From HR10 sp964615335 (lineage in GTDB: Bacteria > Acidobacteriota > Blastocatellia > HR10), in NCBI GenBank assembly GCA_964615335.1, contig CAZTMT010000004.1, positions 1-64,000 of the forward strand: a stretch of 64,000 nucleotides of DNA, written 5' to 3'. The notes under the pieces are model-generated. The model ran no database searches. It saw only the letters and a list, made by a program, of their open reading frames with translations, and had not been told where the DNA came from. Below are positions 17,542-26,038 of this stretch, in pieces; the first letter of the stretch is position 1, and each line of letters starts with the position of its first letter. Position numbers and translations under genes: made by a program.

Positions 17542-19055
17542 ACGACCACATCGCGTCTGAGCCCCATCGGACGCCGCCGGAGATCCCCTCGCTTCTTGAG
17601 CGGGCGACGCGAGGGGCTCTGTGGTCCGTAGGCGCCCAGTGGTTCCGACAACTTGTGCACATCGGGCTCATGGCGATTCTGGCCCGATGGCTCGCGCCGG
17701 CCGATTTCGGTCGCATGGCCATGATCGGTGTGGTGACGGGATTGCTGAGCCTGCTCGGAGAATGGGGGCTGGGCCCCGCTGTGATTCAGAGACGCGAGCT
17801 GACACAGGCGCATCTTCGAGCCGCCTTCTGGGGAAGCCTCCTCTCGGGCACCCTCTTGATGTTCGTTCTCGGGCTCGGGGCCCCGCTGGTCGCTGCCTTT
17901 TACGCCGATGCGGCGTTGATCCCCCTGACGCTGGCGCTCGCCGTCAATTTCCCGCTGGTCGCTCTGGCCACTGTGCCCGTGCATCTGCTTCAGAGGGAGC
18001 TTCAGCTCGGGCGGCTCGCTCTGGTGGAGATCTTCTCGGTCGTCGTCGCAGCAGGCGTCGCGGCGACTCTGGCCCTTCGCGGAGCCGGAGCGTGGAGCCT
18101 GGTCGGACAGACACTGGCCGCTTCCAGTGCGACCGCCGTGGCCGCGTGGGCTCTTGCTTCGGTCAGAGGGAAAGACCTCTGGGGCGGCTTCCCGCGCACG
18201 GCCTTTCGAGAGTTGTTTCGCTTCGGTCGGTCTCTTGTGGGGATTAATCTCCTCACGCACTTCTCTCGAAATGTGGACAATGCGCTCATTGGGCGATTCC
18301 TCGGGGCATCGGAGCTGGGCTACTATACGCTCTCCTATCGGCTCATGCTCTTCCCTGTGCAGAACATCTCCTGGGCGCTCGCGCGCGCTCTCTTTCCAGC
18401 CCTGGCGCGAGTGCCGGATCTGCCACAGGTGCGCCAGGCCTATGTGCGCGTCATCCGCGGGCTCGCCCTGCTGGCTTTTCCGCTCATGATCGGCATGGCC
18501 CTCGCGGCTCCGGAGTTGATTCGCCTGCTCTACGGGCCGCAGTGGGAGCGCGCCGTCTTCCTGGCGCGGATTCTTTGCGCCCTGGGGGCGCTCCAGGCGA
18601 TCGGGACGACCGTAGGGCCGCTCTGCCTCTCTCAAGGGCGACCCGATGTGCTCCTGCGATGGAATCTTCTTTTCGCCCCGGCCGTGGGAGGGAGCATCGC
18701 GCTCGGATTGCGCTGGGGGCTAGAAGGCGTTGTGCTGGCCTATGCGAGCACAAGCGCCGCGGCATGGTATTTCTCGCACGCGCTCGCCAATCGGGTGATC
18801 GCGCTGCCGATGCGCACTTTCTTGGGCGCGCTCGTTCCGGCCACCTGGGGCACAGGCCTTATGGCCGTGGCCGTGAGCCTCCTGCGCGCTTATCTCCCCC
18901 AGCATCCTCTGACGGCCCTTGGACTCCAGGTCGGAGTAGGAGCCAGCGTTTATGCCCTCGTGCTCGCCCTCTTTTTTGAGGAAGTCCTGAGCGACATACG
19001 GGTTCTTGCGCGCGCTCTGGGCCTGCGCAGAGCCGGAATGACTCTCACGCGCTGA
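17538..19055 (+). CDS. Wzx-like polysaccharide flippase (MOP superfamily)
   Basis: The 505-aa membrane protein has about 12-14 predicted helices. The N-terminal region GALWSVGAQWFRQLVHIGLM and LARWLAPADFGRMAMIGVV is typical of polysaccharide biosynthesis proteins of the MviN/Wzx type, and FSRNVDNALIGRFLGASELG is a second signature. It probably translocates an undecaprenyl-linked repeat unit across the inner membrane. It closes the cluster and runs convergently into the zinc-ribbon gene with ten bases between them. No glycosyltransferase or initiating transferase is present in the cluster. Confidence 0.88.
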   Translation: MNDHIASEPHRTPPEIPSLLERATRGALWSVGAQWFRQLVHIGLMAILARWLAPADFGRMAMIGVVTGLLSLLGEWGLGPAVIQRRELTQAHLRAAFWGSLLSGTLLMFVLGLGAPLVAAFYADAALIPLTLALAVNFPLVALATVPVHLLQRELQLGRLALVEIFSVVVAAGVAATLALRGAGAWSLVGQTLAASSATAVAAWALASVRGKDLWGGFPRTAFRELFRFGRSLVGINLLTHFSRNVDNALIGRFLGASELGYYTLSYRLMLFPVQNISWALARALFPALARVPDLPQVRQAYVRVIRGLALLAFPLMIGMALAAPELIRLLYGPQWERAVFLARILCALGALQAIGTTVGPLCLSQGRPDVLLRWNLLFAPAVGGSIALGLRWGLEGVVLAYASTSAAAWYFSHALANRVIALPMRTFLGALVPATWGTGLMAVAVSLLRAYLPQHPLTALGLQVGVGASVYALVLALFFEEVLSDIRVLARALGLRRAGMTLTR

Positions 19056-19065
19056 ACCGTGCGCC

Positions 19066-19632
19066 TCAGTCCATTCGGTGAGTCGGCTTCTCTCGCTCCC
19101 AGACAAGAGGCTCCTGTTCTTGCGCCGGTTGCAGCCACATTCTCTCGGGATTCCCGGGGAATTCTCGCGGAAAAGCTGCCTCAGAGGACGATCTCGTCAA
19201 GAAACCCCGAGCGCAGAGCATCAAGCCAATGCCGATGAGAGCCAGGATCGCCCCGTTCACTCGTCCCAGCAGCATGGCCAGAAGTCCCGTCCAAAAGGCC
19301 CAGAGACCCCATCGCCAGTAGTGCGTCGGCTTATCGCTGTGAAAGGCGCGCATCTCGGACTGCAGAATGCGCTTCCCTTCCGAGAACGCCTGTCGCAGAA
19401 CGCCGCCGAGAAGGCGGAATCCCTCCTGGGATGTCGGAGCGAGCGCTCGAAGGGAGTCGCGGATACTGGGAGAGCGCAAGGGGCTGCCGCACCGACGGCA
19501 GAAGTTATGCTCAGGGTGAACCCTATTCCCGCAGTGCGGACAGAAAGCGGTCGGCTCGCCTTCGACTCCACTTTGGCGCCGCGCTCGGGCCCATGAATCC
19601 TCAGCTCTCAAATGTCCCCCCTTCGCGCTCAT
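19066..19632 (-). CDS. Zinc-ribbon plus two-helix membrane protein
   Basis: The 188-aa protein has an N-terminal CxxC...CxxC zinc ribbon (FCPHCGNRVHPEHNFCRRCG, near residues 30-49) and a hydrophobic hairpin of two helices around 109-145. The rest is low-complexity. No enzyme motif is seen. It overlaps the 3' end of the ABC permease gene by 32 bases (start chosen at 19632 with GAGGCGAAG upstream), so it is probably co-expressed with the ABC exporter. Zinc ribbons of this type often mediate protein contact. Function unknown. Confidence 0.65.
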   Translation of the reverse strand: MSAKGGHLRAEDSWARARRQSGVEGEPTAFCPHCGNRVHPEHNFCRRCGSPLRSPSIRDSLRALAPTSQEGFRLLGGVLRQAFSEGKRILQSEMRAFHSDKPTHYWRWGLWAFWTGLLAMLLGRVNGAILALIGIGLMLCARGFLTRSSSEAAFPREFPGNPERMWLQPAQEQEPLVWEREKPTHRMD

Positions 19633-21274
19633 ATCTTCGCCTCGTCGCGCACGCGGCTTTGCGATCAGCAATGCGATTCAAAAGCCATCCCCCCAGGAGA
19701 AAACCTCCCATGACTCCGAGAAGTCCCCAGGGATTTTTGGAGAACACGTACTGAAGGAAAAAGAGCACCCCCATCAGGGGAAGGGCCGAAAAGCCTAGTA
19801 TCATCTGCCCCGTTTGAACGCTCTTGATCGGCTCCTGCGAGAAGGGGAATCCCCCCCGGTAAAACAGGAACACAATCCCGAGGAAGAGATAACTCATCAA
19901 GAGCCCAAAGGTCGCGTGCAAAAAGGCATGAGAGGGCGTCCAGAACCACGACAGGACGATCCCCAAAAGGACGAACAGAGGCCCAAGGAGCGAAACCAGA
20001 AGAGCCTTCTTCGCCCCGGTGAAGATCCCTCTGAGATCGCGCACGGGAGCCGCTCGAAAGAGCCACGCCGCCACATGCTCCTCCGAATAAGGCAAGAGCG
20101 CGTGGAAGTTCAAGACAAGAAGCGGGCCGACCATGTTCAGAAAGAAAGCCGCCCACGGGAGCCTCTGGGTGGAAGAGTAAGGATCGCTCATGGTGTTTTC
20201 CCAGACGCCTATCGCGAGATACGCGACGGGGAATCCGAGAGCTGGATAGAGCCGCAATTTCAAGATCCGATTTCGGCGCAGCATCTGGCGAACGAAATAA
20301 AACGCCGCGCGCTCTTCGGGGCTCTTCAAGAAGAGACGCTCAAGCGGTCTCACCAGGCGCTTTCTCACAGAGGGGCGCTTCGGCCCGGAGGCCGCCCGAC
20401 GCGCCCGCACATGAGCCAAATAGAGCGAATAGTCCAGCGAGAAGCTCCGCACACTGGCCGTGGCCAGAATCCCCGTCGCCAGAAGCCCCCATCCCGCCCA
20501 GAGCACATAGTCTCGCTGCCACTGCCCCAGCCCCAGTTGAACCAGGCCGGCAAACCATCCCGGGGGAATGAGCATCAACGCGCGCTGAAACGTGGGATCC
20601 GAATTCCGTTCCAAATAAGGCATCGCGCGCGCAATCAGTTGATACCCGAAGAAGATGAGAAATGAAAAGGCGATCTGCAGATAGACGAGAGCGTCTTTGA
20701 ACCTCTCATAAGGGACGGTGCGCAGCAGCACTCCATAAAAGAGAACGACGAGCACGGCCGAAAAGAGGGAAGCTAAAAGCGCCACGGGAAAATACACGAG
20801 CGGGAAAAGGCCCGAGGATGAATCCGAGAACGCCCCAAGCAGCGCGGGAAAGAAGTTGAGCGAGGAGCCGATGAGCACGATATAGAAGAGAAGATTGCTC
20901 AGCTTTGCCAGGAAATACGTTCGAGGAGAAATCGGTCGGTGTCCCAGGATCTCATAGTCGTCCGGATTGATGATGGTCGCGCCGAATTCCGAGAGGATGA
21001 TAAAAGCGATCATCGCCATCCCGTAGGAGAGGAATAAGAGCGAGTAGTAGAACGGCGTCAAACTCCGGAACGACAGCAGAGCCAGCAGCAGGCTGAACAG
21101 TCCATAGACGACGCAGGTCATCGCCAGCGCCGATTGCGCCGATCCGCCGCCTTGCAGAGGGCTCTGACGCCTGAAGTCCAAAATCAGAGAGATCCGCAGA
21201 AGAGACCAATACTGATCGGGGTCTATCCCCCACCGGGAGAGCAAGCGTCGCGCAGCCGTCAACAGCTTTGTCAC
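19601..21274 (-). CDS. ABC-2-type exporter membrane subunit
   Basis: The 557-aa protein is rich in hydrophobic helices (about ten to twelve) and has no nucleotide-binding motif. The GTG start at 21274 overlaps the ATPase stop by four bases (GTGA), so both are one unit. The frame upstream of 21274 is shadow of the ATPase gene. The pairing with a CcmA/DrrA-like ATPase defines an ABC exporter, but the substrate is not visible. Helical segments include PTPFYYSLLFLSYGMAMIAF-type stretches and LNFFPALLGAF. The gene order ATPase-permease-zinc ribbon suggests a three-gene operon on the minus strand. Confidence 0.8.
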   Translation of the reverse strand: MTKLLTAARRLLSRWGIDPDQYWSLLRISLILDFRRQSPLQGGGSAQSALAMTCVVYGLFSLLLALLSFRSLTPFYYSLLFLSYGMAMIAFIILSEFGATIINPDDYEILGHRPISPRTYFLAKLSNLLFYIVLIGSSLNFFPALLGAFSDSSSGLFPLVYFPVALLASLFSAVLVVLFYGVLLRTVPYERFKDALVYLQIAFSFLIFFGYQLIARAMPYLERNSDPTFQRALMLIPPGWFAGLVQLGLGQWQRDYVLWAGWGLLATGILATASVRSFSLDYSLYLAHVRARRAASGPKRPSVRKRLVRPLERLFLKSPEERAAFYFVRQMLRRNRILKLRLYPALGFPVAYLAIGVWENTMSDPYSSTQRLPWAAFFLNMVGPLLVLNFHALLPYSEEHVAAWLFRAAPVRDLRGIFTGAKKALLVSLLGPLFVLLGIVLSWFWTPSHAFLHATFGLLMSYLFLGIVFLFYRGGFPFSQEPIKSVQTGQMILGFSALPLMGVLFFLQYVFSKNPWGLLGVMGGFLLGGWLLNRIADRKAACATRRRYEREGGTFES

Positions 21275-22056
21275 GGATTGATCTCCAGAACGCTTCGGGC
21301 GAACGCCTGGGCCAAGCCCTCGATATCCGAGCTGTAGGTCAACTGCTTGAAGATGTCCTCCAGAGTACCCTGGCGCGTCAGCTCTTTGAGCTGCTCCACC
21401 GTCCCATCGGCGACGATCCTCCCCTTGTGAATGATGATCACCCGCGTGCACGTCCGCTCCACGACATCCAGGATGTGCGAGCAGTAGAAGATCGTCTTCC
21501 CTTCGGCCGCCAGATGTCGAAGGAGTTCCTTCAGAAGAAGCGCGCTGTGCGCATCCAGCCCCGTGAGCGGTTCATCGAGAAAGAGAACCTTCGGATTGTG
21601 AAGAAGCGCCGCCGCGGTGAGGACCTTTTGCTTCATCCCTTTCGAATAGCTCGAGAGCCGCTCATGCAGGAACGAATCGAGTCCGAACATCTTCAGGAAG
21701 TCTTCGATCCGGCGATCGAGAAGATCATCGGGGATTCGATAAAGACGCCCGACCAATTGGAGGTATTCGTAAGCCGTCAAGCTCTCGTATAATCCCCCTG
21801 CCTCGGGGACATACCCGATGCGCCTTTTCACTTCAAGGGGATGCTCCACAAGATCCAGGCCATCAATGGTGATAGACCCCTCTGTCGGACGCAAGATCCC
21901 CGTGAGCATCTTCACAGTAGTGCTTTTGCCCGCCCCGTTCGGGCCGAGATACCCGACGATCTCCCCCGGACCAATGGCGAAAGAGATGCGATCAACAGCG
22001 AGCACTCCATCATATCGCTTCGTCAGATTTCGCACCTCGATGACTGTCTCGCCCAT
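21271..22056 (-). CDS. ABC transporter ATP-binding protein
   Basis: The 261-aa nucleotide-binding subunit carries Walker A GPNGAGKST, Q-loop region YVPEAGGLYESLT, signature LSSYSKGMKQK, Walker B VLFLDEPLTGLD and the H-loop YCSH. The variant signature SSYSKGMKQ is that of exporters of the CcmA/DrrA/NatA group. GGGAGAAGGGA precedes the ATG at 22056. It is the first gene of the exporter unit and lies downstream of dnaN on the same strand, with a 160-bp gap that may hold its promoter. Confidence 0.92.
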   Translation of the reverse strand: MGETVIEVRNLTKRYDGVLAVDRISFAIGPGEIVGYLGPNGAGKSTTVKMLTGILRPTEGSITIDGLDLVEHPLEVKRRIGYVPEAGGLYESLTAYEYLQLVGRLYRIPDDLLDRRIEDFLKMFGLDSFLHERLSSYSKGMKQKVLTAAALLHNPKVLFLDEPLTGLDAHSALLLKELLRHLAAEGKTIFYCSHILDVVERTCTRVIIIHKGRIVADGTVEQLKELTRQGTLEDIFKQLTYSSDIEGLAQAFARSVLEINP

Positions 22057-22216
22057 TCCCTTCTCTCCCTTTCAAACCGAGCAGAGCGAGGCAATTGTAT
22101 CATACTCCTGATGCGGAGGCAGGAGAACACGCCCGGAGAGAAGCCCGTGTGTCGAGCGCGAAGCAGGAGCGACTGGCCGGTCGCCCCTACTTGCGCCCGA
22201 GCTATTGAACAGGGCC

Positions 22217-23347
22217 TCAGCCGAGCCGCATCGGCATGACGACATAGAGATAGCGCTCCGCAGAAGCCGCGTCGCCAAGAGGGCGAAAAAGCGCCGGACT
22301 CTGCCCATCGCGAAGAATGATCTCGACACTTTCGGATTCCACGACATCCAGGAAGTCCAGGAGATATTCGCTGTTGAACGCGATCTCAAGCGGCTCTCCT
22401 TCATACTGACAGGGCAGCTCCTCGCGGGCTTCTTCGTCTTCTTCGTGGCGGCGAGCGACCATGAGGAGCGTATCAGGCGAGAAGTTCAACTGAATCCCCC
22501 GACTTCGCTCGTCCGCCAGCAGTGAAACGCGGCGACAGGCCTCCTGAAAGACTTCCGTCGAAAGAACGGCTCGGCTTGGGCCCTCCCGAGGGATGACCAT
22601 CTCGTAGTTCGGAAACTGCCCCGTGAGAAGCCGTCCCGCGATTTCTCGCCCCCCAACGCGAAAATATACATGGTTGGCGTCTCGGGCGAACTCCACCATG
22701 AGCCCCTCTTCCTTCTCCTTCTCAGCCTCGACAATAAGGCGCACAAGCTCGCTCATCGTCTTGCGAGGAATGAGCGCGATCTCTCGGTCGCTACCGGGAG
22801 GCGTTCCCACCTCGGTCAAAGCCAGCCGATGTCCGTCGGTCGCCACAAGGCGCATTCCCCCTTCCCACCACTCCGTGTGAATCCCGGAGAGCGCATACCG
22901 CATCTCCTCTTGCGTCGTCGCGAACTGAACCCGCAGCGTGGCCTTTCGAAGTTCGGAAGCATCCCACTCTCTGGCGACACGGCCGGGAAACTCAGGGATG
23001 TCCGGGAAGTTCTCCGGATGCAGTCCGGCCACTCGAAATCGCGAGCGTCCGGCCTGAAGGGTCGCCCACTGCTCCGAAGAGGTCAGCTCGATCTCTTGCT
23101 CGGGCATCGCTCGCACAATATCGTGAAGCTTGCGTGCTGGCAGGCAGATCGTTCCCTCCTCCAGAGTGAGAGCCGGAAAATGAGTTCGCACGCTCACGTC
23201 CAGATCCGTCCCTATCAACTCCACATACTCCCCCTGCGCCCGTATCCGAACATGCGAGAGAATGGGGATGGTGTGCCTTCTTTCGACAACAGCTTGTACA
23301 AGCGCCAGCTCGCGTTGAAATCGCACTTTGTCGGCTTTGATCCGCAT
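22217..23347 (-). CDS. dnaN: DNA polymerase III beta sliding clamp
   Basis: The ring-shaped processivity factor for DNA polymerase III. The 376-aa length is standard, and the sequence shows three clamp repeats. The first begins MRIKADKVRFQRELALVQAVVERR, the second has VATDGHRLALTEV, and the C-terminal PMRLG fits the usual PMRL ending. The gene is separated from dnaA by a 260-bp region full of DnaA boxes, so the order dnaA-oriC-dnaN on the minus strand is the common bacterial origin layout. The start GTG/ATG at 23347 is conserved in family position. Confidence 0.96.
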   Translation of the reverse strand: MRIKADKVRFQRELALVQAVVERRHTIPILSHVRIRAQGEYVELIGTDLDVSVRTHFPALTLEEGTICLPARKLHDIVRAMPEQEIELTSSEQWATLQAGRSRFRVAGLHPENFPDIPEFPGRVAREWDASELRKATLRVQFATTQEEMRYALSGIHTEWWEGGMRLVATDGHRLALTEVGTPPGSDREIALIPRKTMSELVRLIVEAEKEKEEGLMVEFARDANHVYFRVGGREIAGRLLTGQFPNYEMVIPREGPSRAVLSTEVFQEACRRVSLLADERSRGIQLNFSPDTLLMVARRHEEDEEAREELPCQYEGEPLEIAFNSEYLLDFLDVVESESVEIILRDGQSPALFRPLGDAASAERYLYVVMPMRLG

Positions 23348-23354
23348 ACTCTTC

Positions 23355-23436
23355 TTCTCCTCTCTAAATCTTAAGATTCAAAAGATGGGTATATAAGGAT
23401 AGTAGTAGTAGTGGGGCTTGTGGAAATGTGGACGAT
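23355..23436 (+). other. Basal unwinding system of oriC (DUE, DnaA-trio, GC cluster, tandem DnaA boxes)
   Basis: Read on the plus strand the order is: AT-rich stretch (about 23360-23399), four consecutive TAG triplets at 23400-23411, a short GC cluster TGGGGCT, then two adjacent DnaA boxes, TGTGGAAAT (23419-23427) and TGTGGACGA (23427-23435). This matches the Bacillus subtilis layout, in which DnaA loads from the boxes along 3'-GAT trio strand into the unwinding element. The site sits between dnaA and dnaN as expected. This is visible by eye; strand separation itself is inference. Confidence 0.8.
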
Positions 23437-23481
23437 TTTCGATAATTCATTGATATGTAAACACTTAACCCGAATCTGGCC

Positions 23482-23651
23482 TGTGGAAGAAGCTGTGGAT
23501 GATGTGTGGAAAACTCAAAATCCTGTGGAAAAAAATCTCTTCTAGAAACTTTCCACATTTTTCCACAAGCCATCCACAGGCGGGGTCTGTGGAAAACCAT
23601 ATTAAGTCTATTTCAATCTATCAATTAGGCTGTTGATAATCCTGTGGAAAT
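23482..23651. other. oriC: oriC cluster of DnaA boxes between dnaA and dnaN
   Basis: At least eight 9-mers match TGTGGAWAA or its complement with at most one or two changes: 23482-23490, 23494-23502 (TGTGGATGA), 23505-23513 and 23524-23532 (TGTGGAAAA), 23549-23557, 23559-23567 (TTTTCCACA), 23570-23578 (CCATCCACA), 23588-23596 and, inside the dnaA 3' end, 23643-23651. The boxes occur in both orientations. Together with the trio at 23400 this is the main origin. Confidence 0.9.
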
Positions 23652-24999
23652 CTTCGCGCTGCTCGTAAAGCTCGCTGATCTTGTTGATGCTATGCAGGAC
23701 GGTCGTATGATGCTTGCCTCCGAATTCGCGACCGATCTCGGGCAGGCTCGCTTTCGTCAGGCGCTTGCACAGGTACATGGCGATCTGTCGGGGCTCGGCG
23801 ACCGAACGCGAGTTGTTTTTCGATTTCAGATCGGAGACTCTCAGGCCGAAGTAGTCGGCGACTGTTTTCTGGATCACCTCGATCGTGATCACCTTCTCCT
23901 CTTCTTCGTCAATGATTCCGCGCAGCGTCTCTTGAGCCAGAGCGAGGCTGATCGGACGTCCGGTCAGAGAAGAATATGCGATCAGGCGAACCAGAGCGCC
24001 TTCCAGCTCGCGAATATTCGATTTGATTTTGCTTGCGATGAAGAGCGCGACGTTATCCGGGAGACTGATCTGCTCCTGTTCGGCTTTTCGTTTCAAGATG
24101 GCGACCTTGGTCTCCAGATCGGGAGGTTGAATATCGGCGATCAGCCCCCATTCGAAGCGCGAGTGAAGTCTCTCTTCCAGCGTGGGGATCTCGCGCGGGG
24201 GACAGTCGCTGGTGATGACGATCTGCTTCTGCGCATCGTAGAGCGCATTGAAGGTGTGGAAGAACTCCTCCTGCGTGCGTTCCTTGCCCGCCAGGAACTG
24301 GATGTCATCAATGAGGAGAACGTCTATATTTCGGTACTTCTCTCGAAAGGCTAGTGTCTTGTCGTAGCGGATCGCGTTGATCAGCTCGTTCATGAAGCGC
24401 TCCGAGGAGACATAGGTGAGGCGGAGGTGTTTGTTCTTGGCCCGGATCGCATGGCCGATCGCGTGCATGAGATGCGTTTTTCCAAGCCCCACACCGCCAT
24501 AGATGTAGAGCGGATTATACGCTTTCGAGGGGGATTCGGCCACGGCCAGAGCGGCAGCATGAGCGAATTGATTCGATGAGCCGACAACGAATGTCTCAAA
24601 CGTGTAGCGAGGATTGAGCGGAAGTTCAATTGGTTCAAGATCCACGAACCGAGTCGCCGGAGGGGCGATCAGATCGCTCTCATCTTCCCCAAAGAGTGAG
24701 AGACGGGCATGGTTCTCCGGGGATTCTCCTCCGGAGGAGCCTTCCGAAGGCTCCCCTTCGCCCCGAACCGTGATTTTGATCGTATGGCTTGTCAACTGCA
24801 GTTCTCGCAGCGCCTCCTCGATCACGTCCATGTAGTTGTCCGTGATCCAGTCCCGAAACATCGCGTTGGGCGCTTCGATGACCACCATGTTGTTCCTGAC
24901 CTCTCGACAAGCCAGAGGACGGAACCAGGTGCTGAAGCTCTGGTGGTTGATCCGCTTCTCGATGGCCAAAAGCAGCGCGTTCCAGATTTGGCTTGACAT
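23608..24999 (-). CDS. dnaA: Chromosomal replication initiator DnaA
   Basis: AAA+ protein that binds DnaA boxes and melts oriC. The 463-aa protein has domain I (SQIWNALLLAIEKRINHQSF), a linker, domain III with Walker A GGVGLGKTHLMHA, Walker B LLIDDIQFLAGK and sensor regions, and domain IV with the DNA-binding signature EIGREFGGKHHTTVLHSI. The ATG at 24999 is preferred because AAGGAG lies 11 bases upstream, whereas the GTG at 25008 would overlap it. It is transcribed away from the box-rich 25.1-kb region and towards oriC, and it is followed by dnaN. Confidence 0.97.
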   Translation of the reverse strand: MSSQIWNALLLAIEKRINHQSFSTWFRPLACREVRNNMVVIEAPNAMFRDWITDNYMDVIEEALRELQLTSHTIKITVRGEGEPSEGSSGGESPENHARLSLFGEDESDLIAPPATRFVDLEPIELPLNPRYTFETFVVGSSNQFAHAAALAVAESPSKAYNPLYIYGGVGLGKTHLMHAIGHAIRAKNKHLRLTYVSSERFMNELINAIRYDKTLAFREKYRNIDVLLIDDIQFLAGKERTQEEFFHTFNALYDAQKQIVITSDCPPREIPTLEERLHSRFEWGLIADIQPPDLETKVAILKRKAEQEQISLPDNVALFIASKIKSNIRELEGALVRLIAYSSLTGRPISLALAQETLRGIIDEEEEKVITIEVIQKTVADYFGLRVSDLKSKNNSRSVAEPRQIAMYLCKRLTKASLPEIGREFGGKHHTTVLHSINKISELYEQREDFHRIINSLIDRLK

Positions 25000-25099
25000 A
25001 GGTCCCACTCCTTAAAGAAATCTTCGCTCCCACTCGGTAAAGGAGAAATTCGCGGTCTCACTGGACCGTCCAGATCTCATTAAACGAGCGCAACTAATC

Positions 25100-25260
25100 C
25101 GAATTTTCCACAATTTTTCCACAGCCCCTGAAAAACCGCCCTCAAACTCGACTTTAAACATATAAGTCCTTTTATTATCAACAACTTATCCTGTTGAAAA
25201 CCCGTCAGAGATTACCACAAAATCCTCCGTTTGGCAAGAAAAATCCACAGCCTCCCCGAA
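25100..25260. other. oriC: Upstream origin element: DnaA boxes plus AT-rich stretch
   Basis: Two perfect TTTTCCACA boxes lie at 25104-25112 and 25115-25123, just upstream of dnaA, followed by an AT-rich segment (about 25150-25200, with TTTATTATCAACAACTTATCC) and a weaker box near 25241-25250 (AAATCCACA). With the cluster at 23.4-23.65 kb this gives boxes on both sides of dnaA, as in bipartite origins. The boxes may also serve DnaA autoregulation. No gene was seen between 25000 and 25389. Confidence 0.8.
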
Positions 25261-25314
25261 AAAATTTTTCTGGCGGGAAAACCGGCGAGCTTCCCGGCTC
25301 TCTGGGACTGAATG

Positions 25315-25409
25315 AGAGGGGGACTATGTCATGGGGTGATAAGTCGGCTGTGTCCGACGGCGGTCCCCACTCTGCTGCACAGAGAGGGACTATGTCGTAG
25401 GCCGATAAG
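25315..25409 (+). repeat. Imperfect 29-bp direct repeat next to the origin
   Basis: Copies at 25315-25343 and 25381-25409 share AGAG-GGGACTATGTC...GATAAG with about five mismatches. Between them lies the small hairpin GTCGG-ctgtgt-CCGAC. The second copy runs into the 3' end of the 64-aa gene. No function is known to me. Confidence 0.55.
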
Positions 25410-25584
25410 CTTGAAGAATTCGGCGTCCTTCCTCGCTTTTCGGATCAATGGTACGCAGATGCTTTCGTCCTTTCATGACCCAGATGGCCGCGATCTCTCC
25501 GTCCTTTTGGACGGCATGATAGGTGATCTCCTCTTCCGTTTCCGGAGTCTCTGGCGTTTGCGGCGTGAGCGTCTCTTCTCCCAT
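25390..25584 (-). CDS. Small conserved-looking protein beside bactofilin
   Basis: A 64-aa protein with an acidic, Pro/Thr-rich N-terminus (MGEETLTPQTPETPETEEE) and a basic C-terminal half (IAAIWVMKGRKHLRTIDPK). A strong ribosome site (AAAGGAGGAGCT) precedes the ATG, which is the main reason to call it a real gene. It sits between bactofilin and the origin and reads towards dnaA. No known domain is recognised. Function unknown. Confidence 0.6.
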   Translation of the reverse strand: MGEETLTPQTPETPETEEEITYHAVQKDGEIAAIWVMKGRKHLRTIDPKSEEGRRILQAYRPTT

Positions 25585-25634
25585 AGCTCCTCCTTTATGA
25601 GATTTCAGAGTGTGTGCCGAAATGGAGAGTCATG

Positions 25635-26036
25635 TCAAGCCCGCACATCGGCTTCCCCTGCTGCGCGAGCGACGGGCTCGACAGAATGAGCGGTCTCATC
25701 GAACATCGAGATGCTCCCCTCCCACATAGCTCCCTCGTCCACGCGAAGAACAGGGGTGGAGACATCTCCTCGGATGCGAGCCGTGTGGAGAAAATGGGCT
25801 TTCTTCTTCGCGACGACGTTGCCAAGAAGCGTTCCTCCGAGCGTCAGGATGCCCACCTGGACATCGCCCTCGATGATTCCCTTCTCTCCGACGACCAGCT
25901 CCCCATCGGAGATCACCTTCCCTTTGATATGTCCATGAAGGTGAAGGACATGGGTGAACCTGAGATCGCCGATGACTTCCGTGCCCTCGTCGAGGAATCC
26001 GCGGACTTCGGCGGGGGACTCTTTTCGGAGCTTCAT
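25635..26036 (-). CDS. Bactofilin (polymer-forming cytoskeletal protein)
   Basis: The 133-aa protein has the bactofilin right-handed beta-helix core with regular hydrophobic turns: GTEVIGDLRF, HLHGHIKGKVISDGELVVGEKGIIEGDVQV and LGGTLLGNVVAKKKAHF. Flanks are short and charged, as usual. Bactofilins form nucleotide-independent filaments and organise walls or chromosome-segregation proteins. The gene begins two bases after the parB stop, so it is in the parA-parB transcription unit. That linkage is also known from bacteria in which bactofilin filaments position ParB/parS, but here it is inference. Confidence 0.9.
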   Translation of the reverse strand: MKLRKESPAEVRGFLDEGTEVIGDLRFTHVLHLHGHIKGKVISDGELVVGEKGIIEGDVQVGILTLGGTLLGNVVAKKKAHFLHTARIRGDVSTPVLRVDEGAMWEGSISMFDETAHSVEPVARAAGEADVRA

Positions 26037-26038
26037 CG

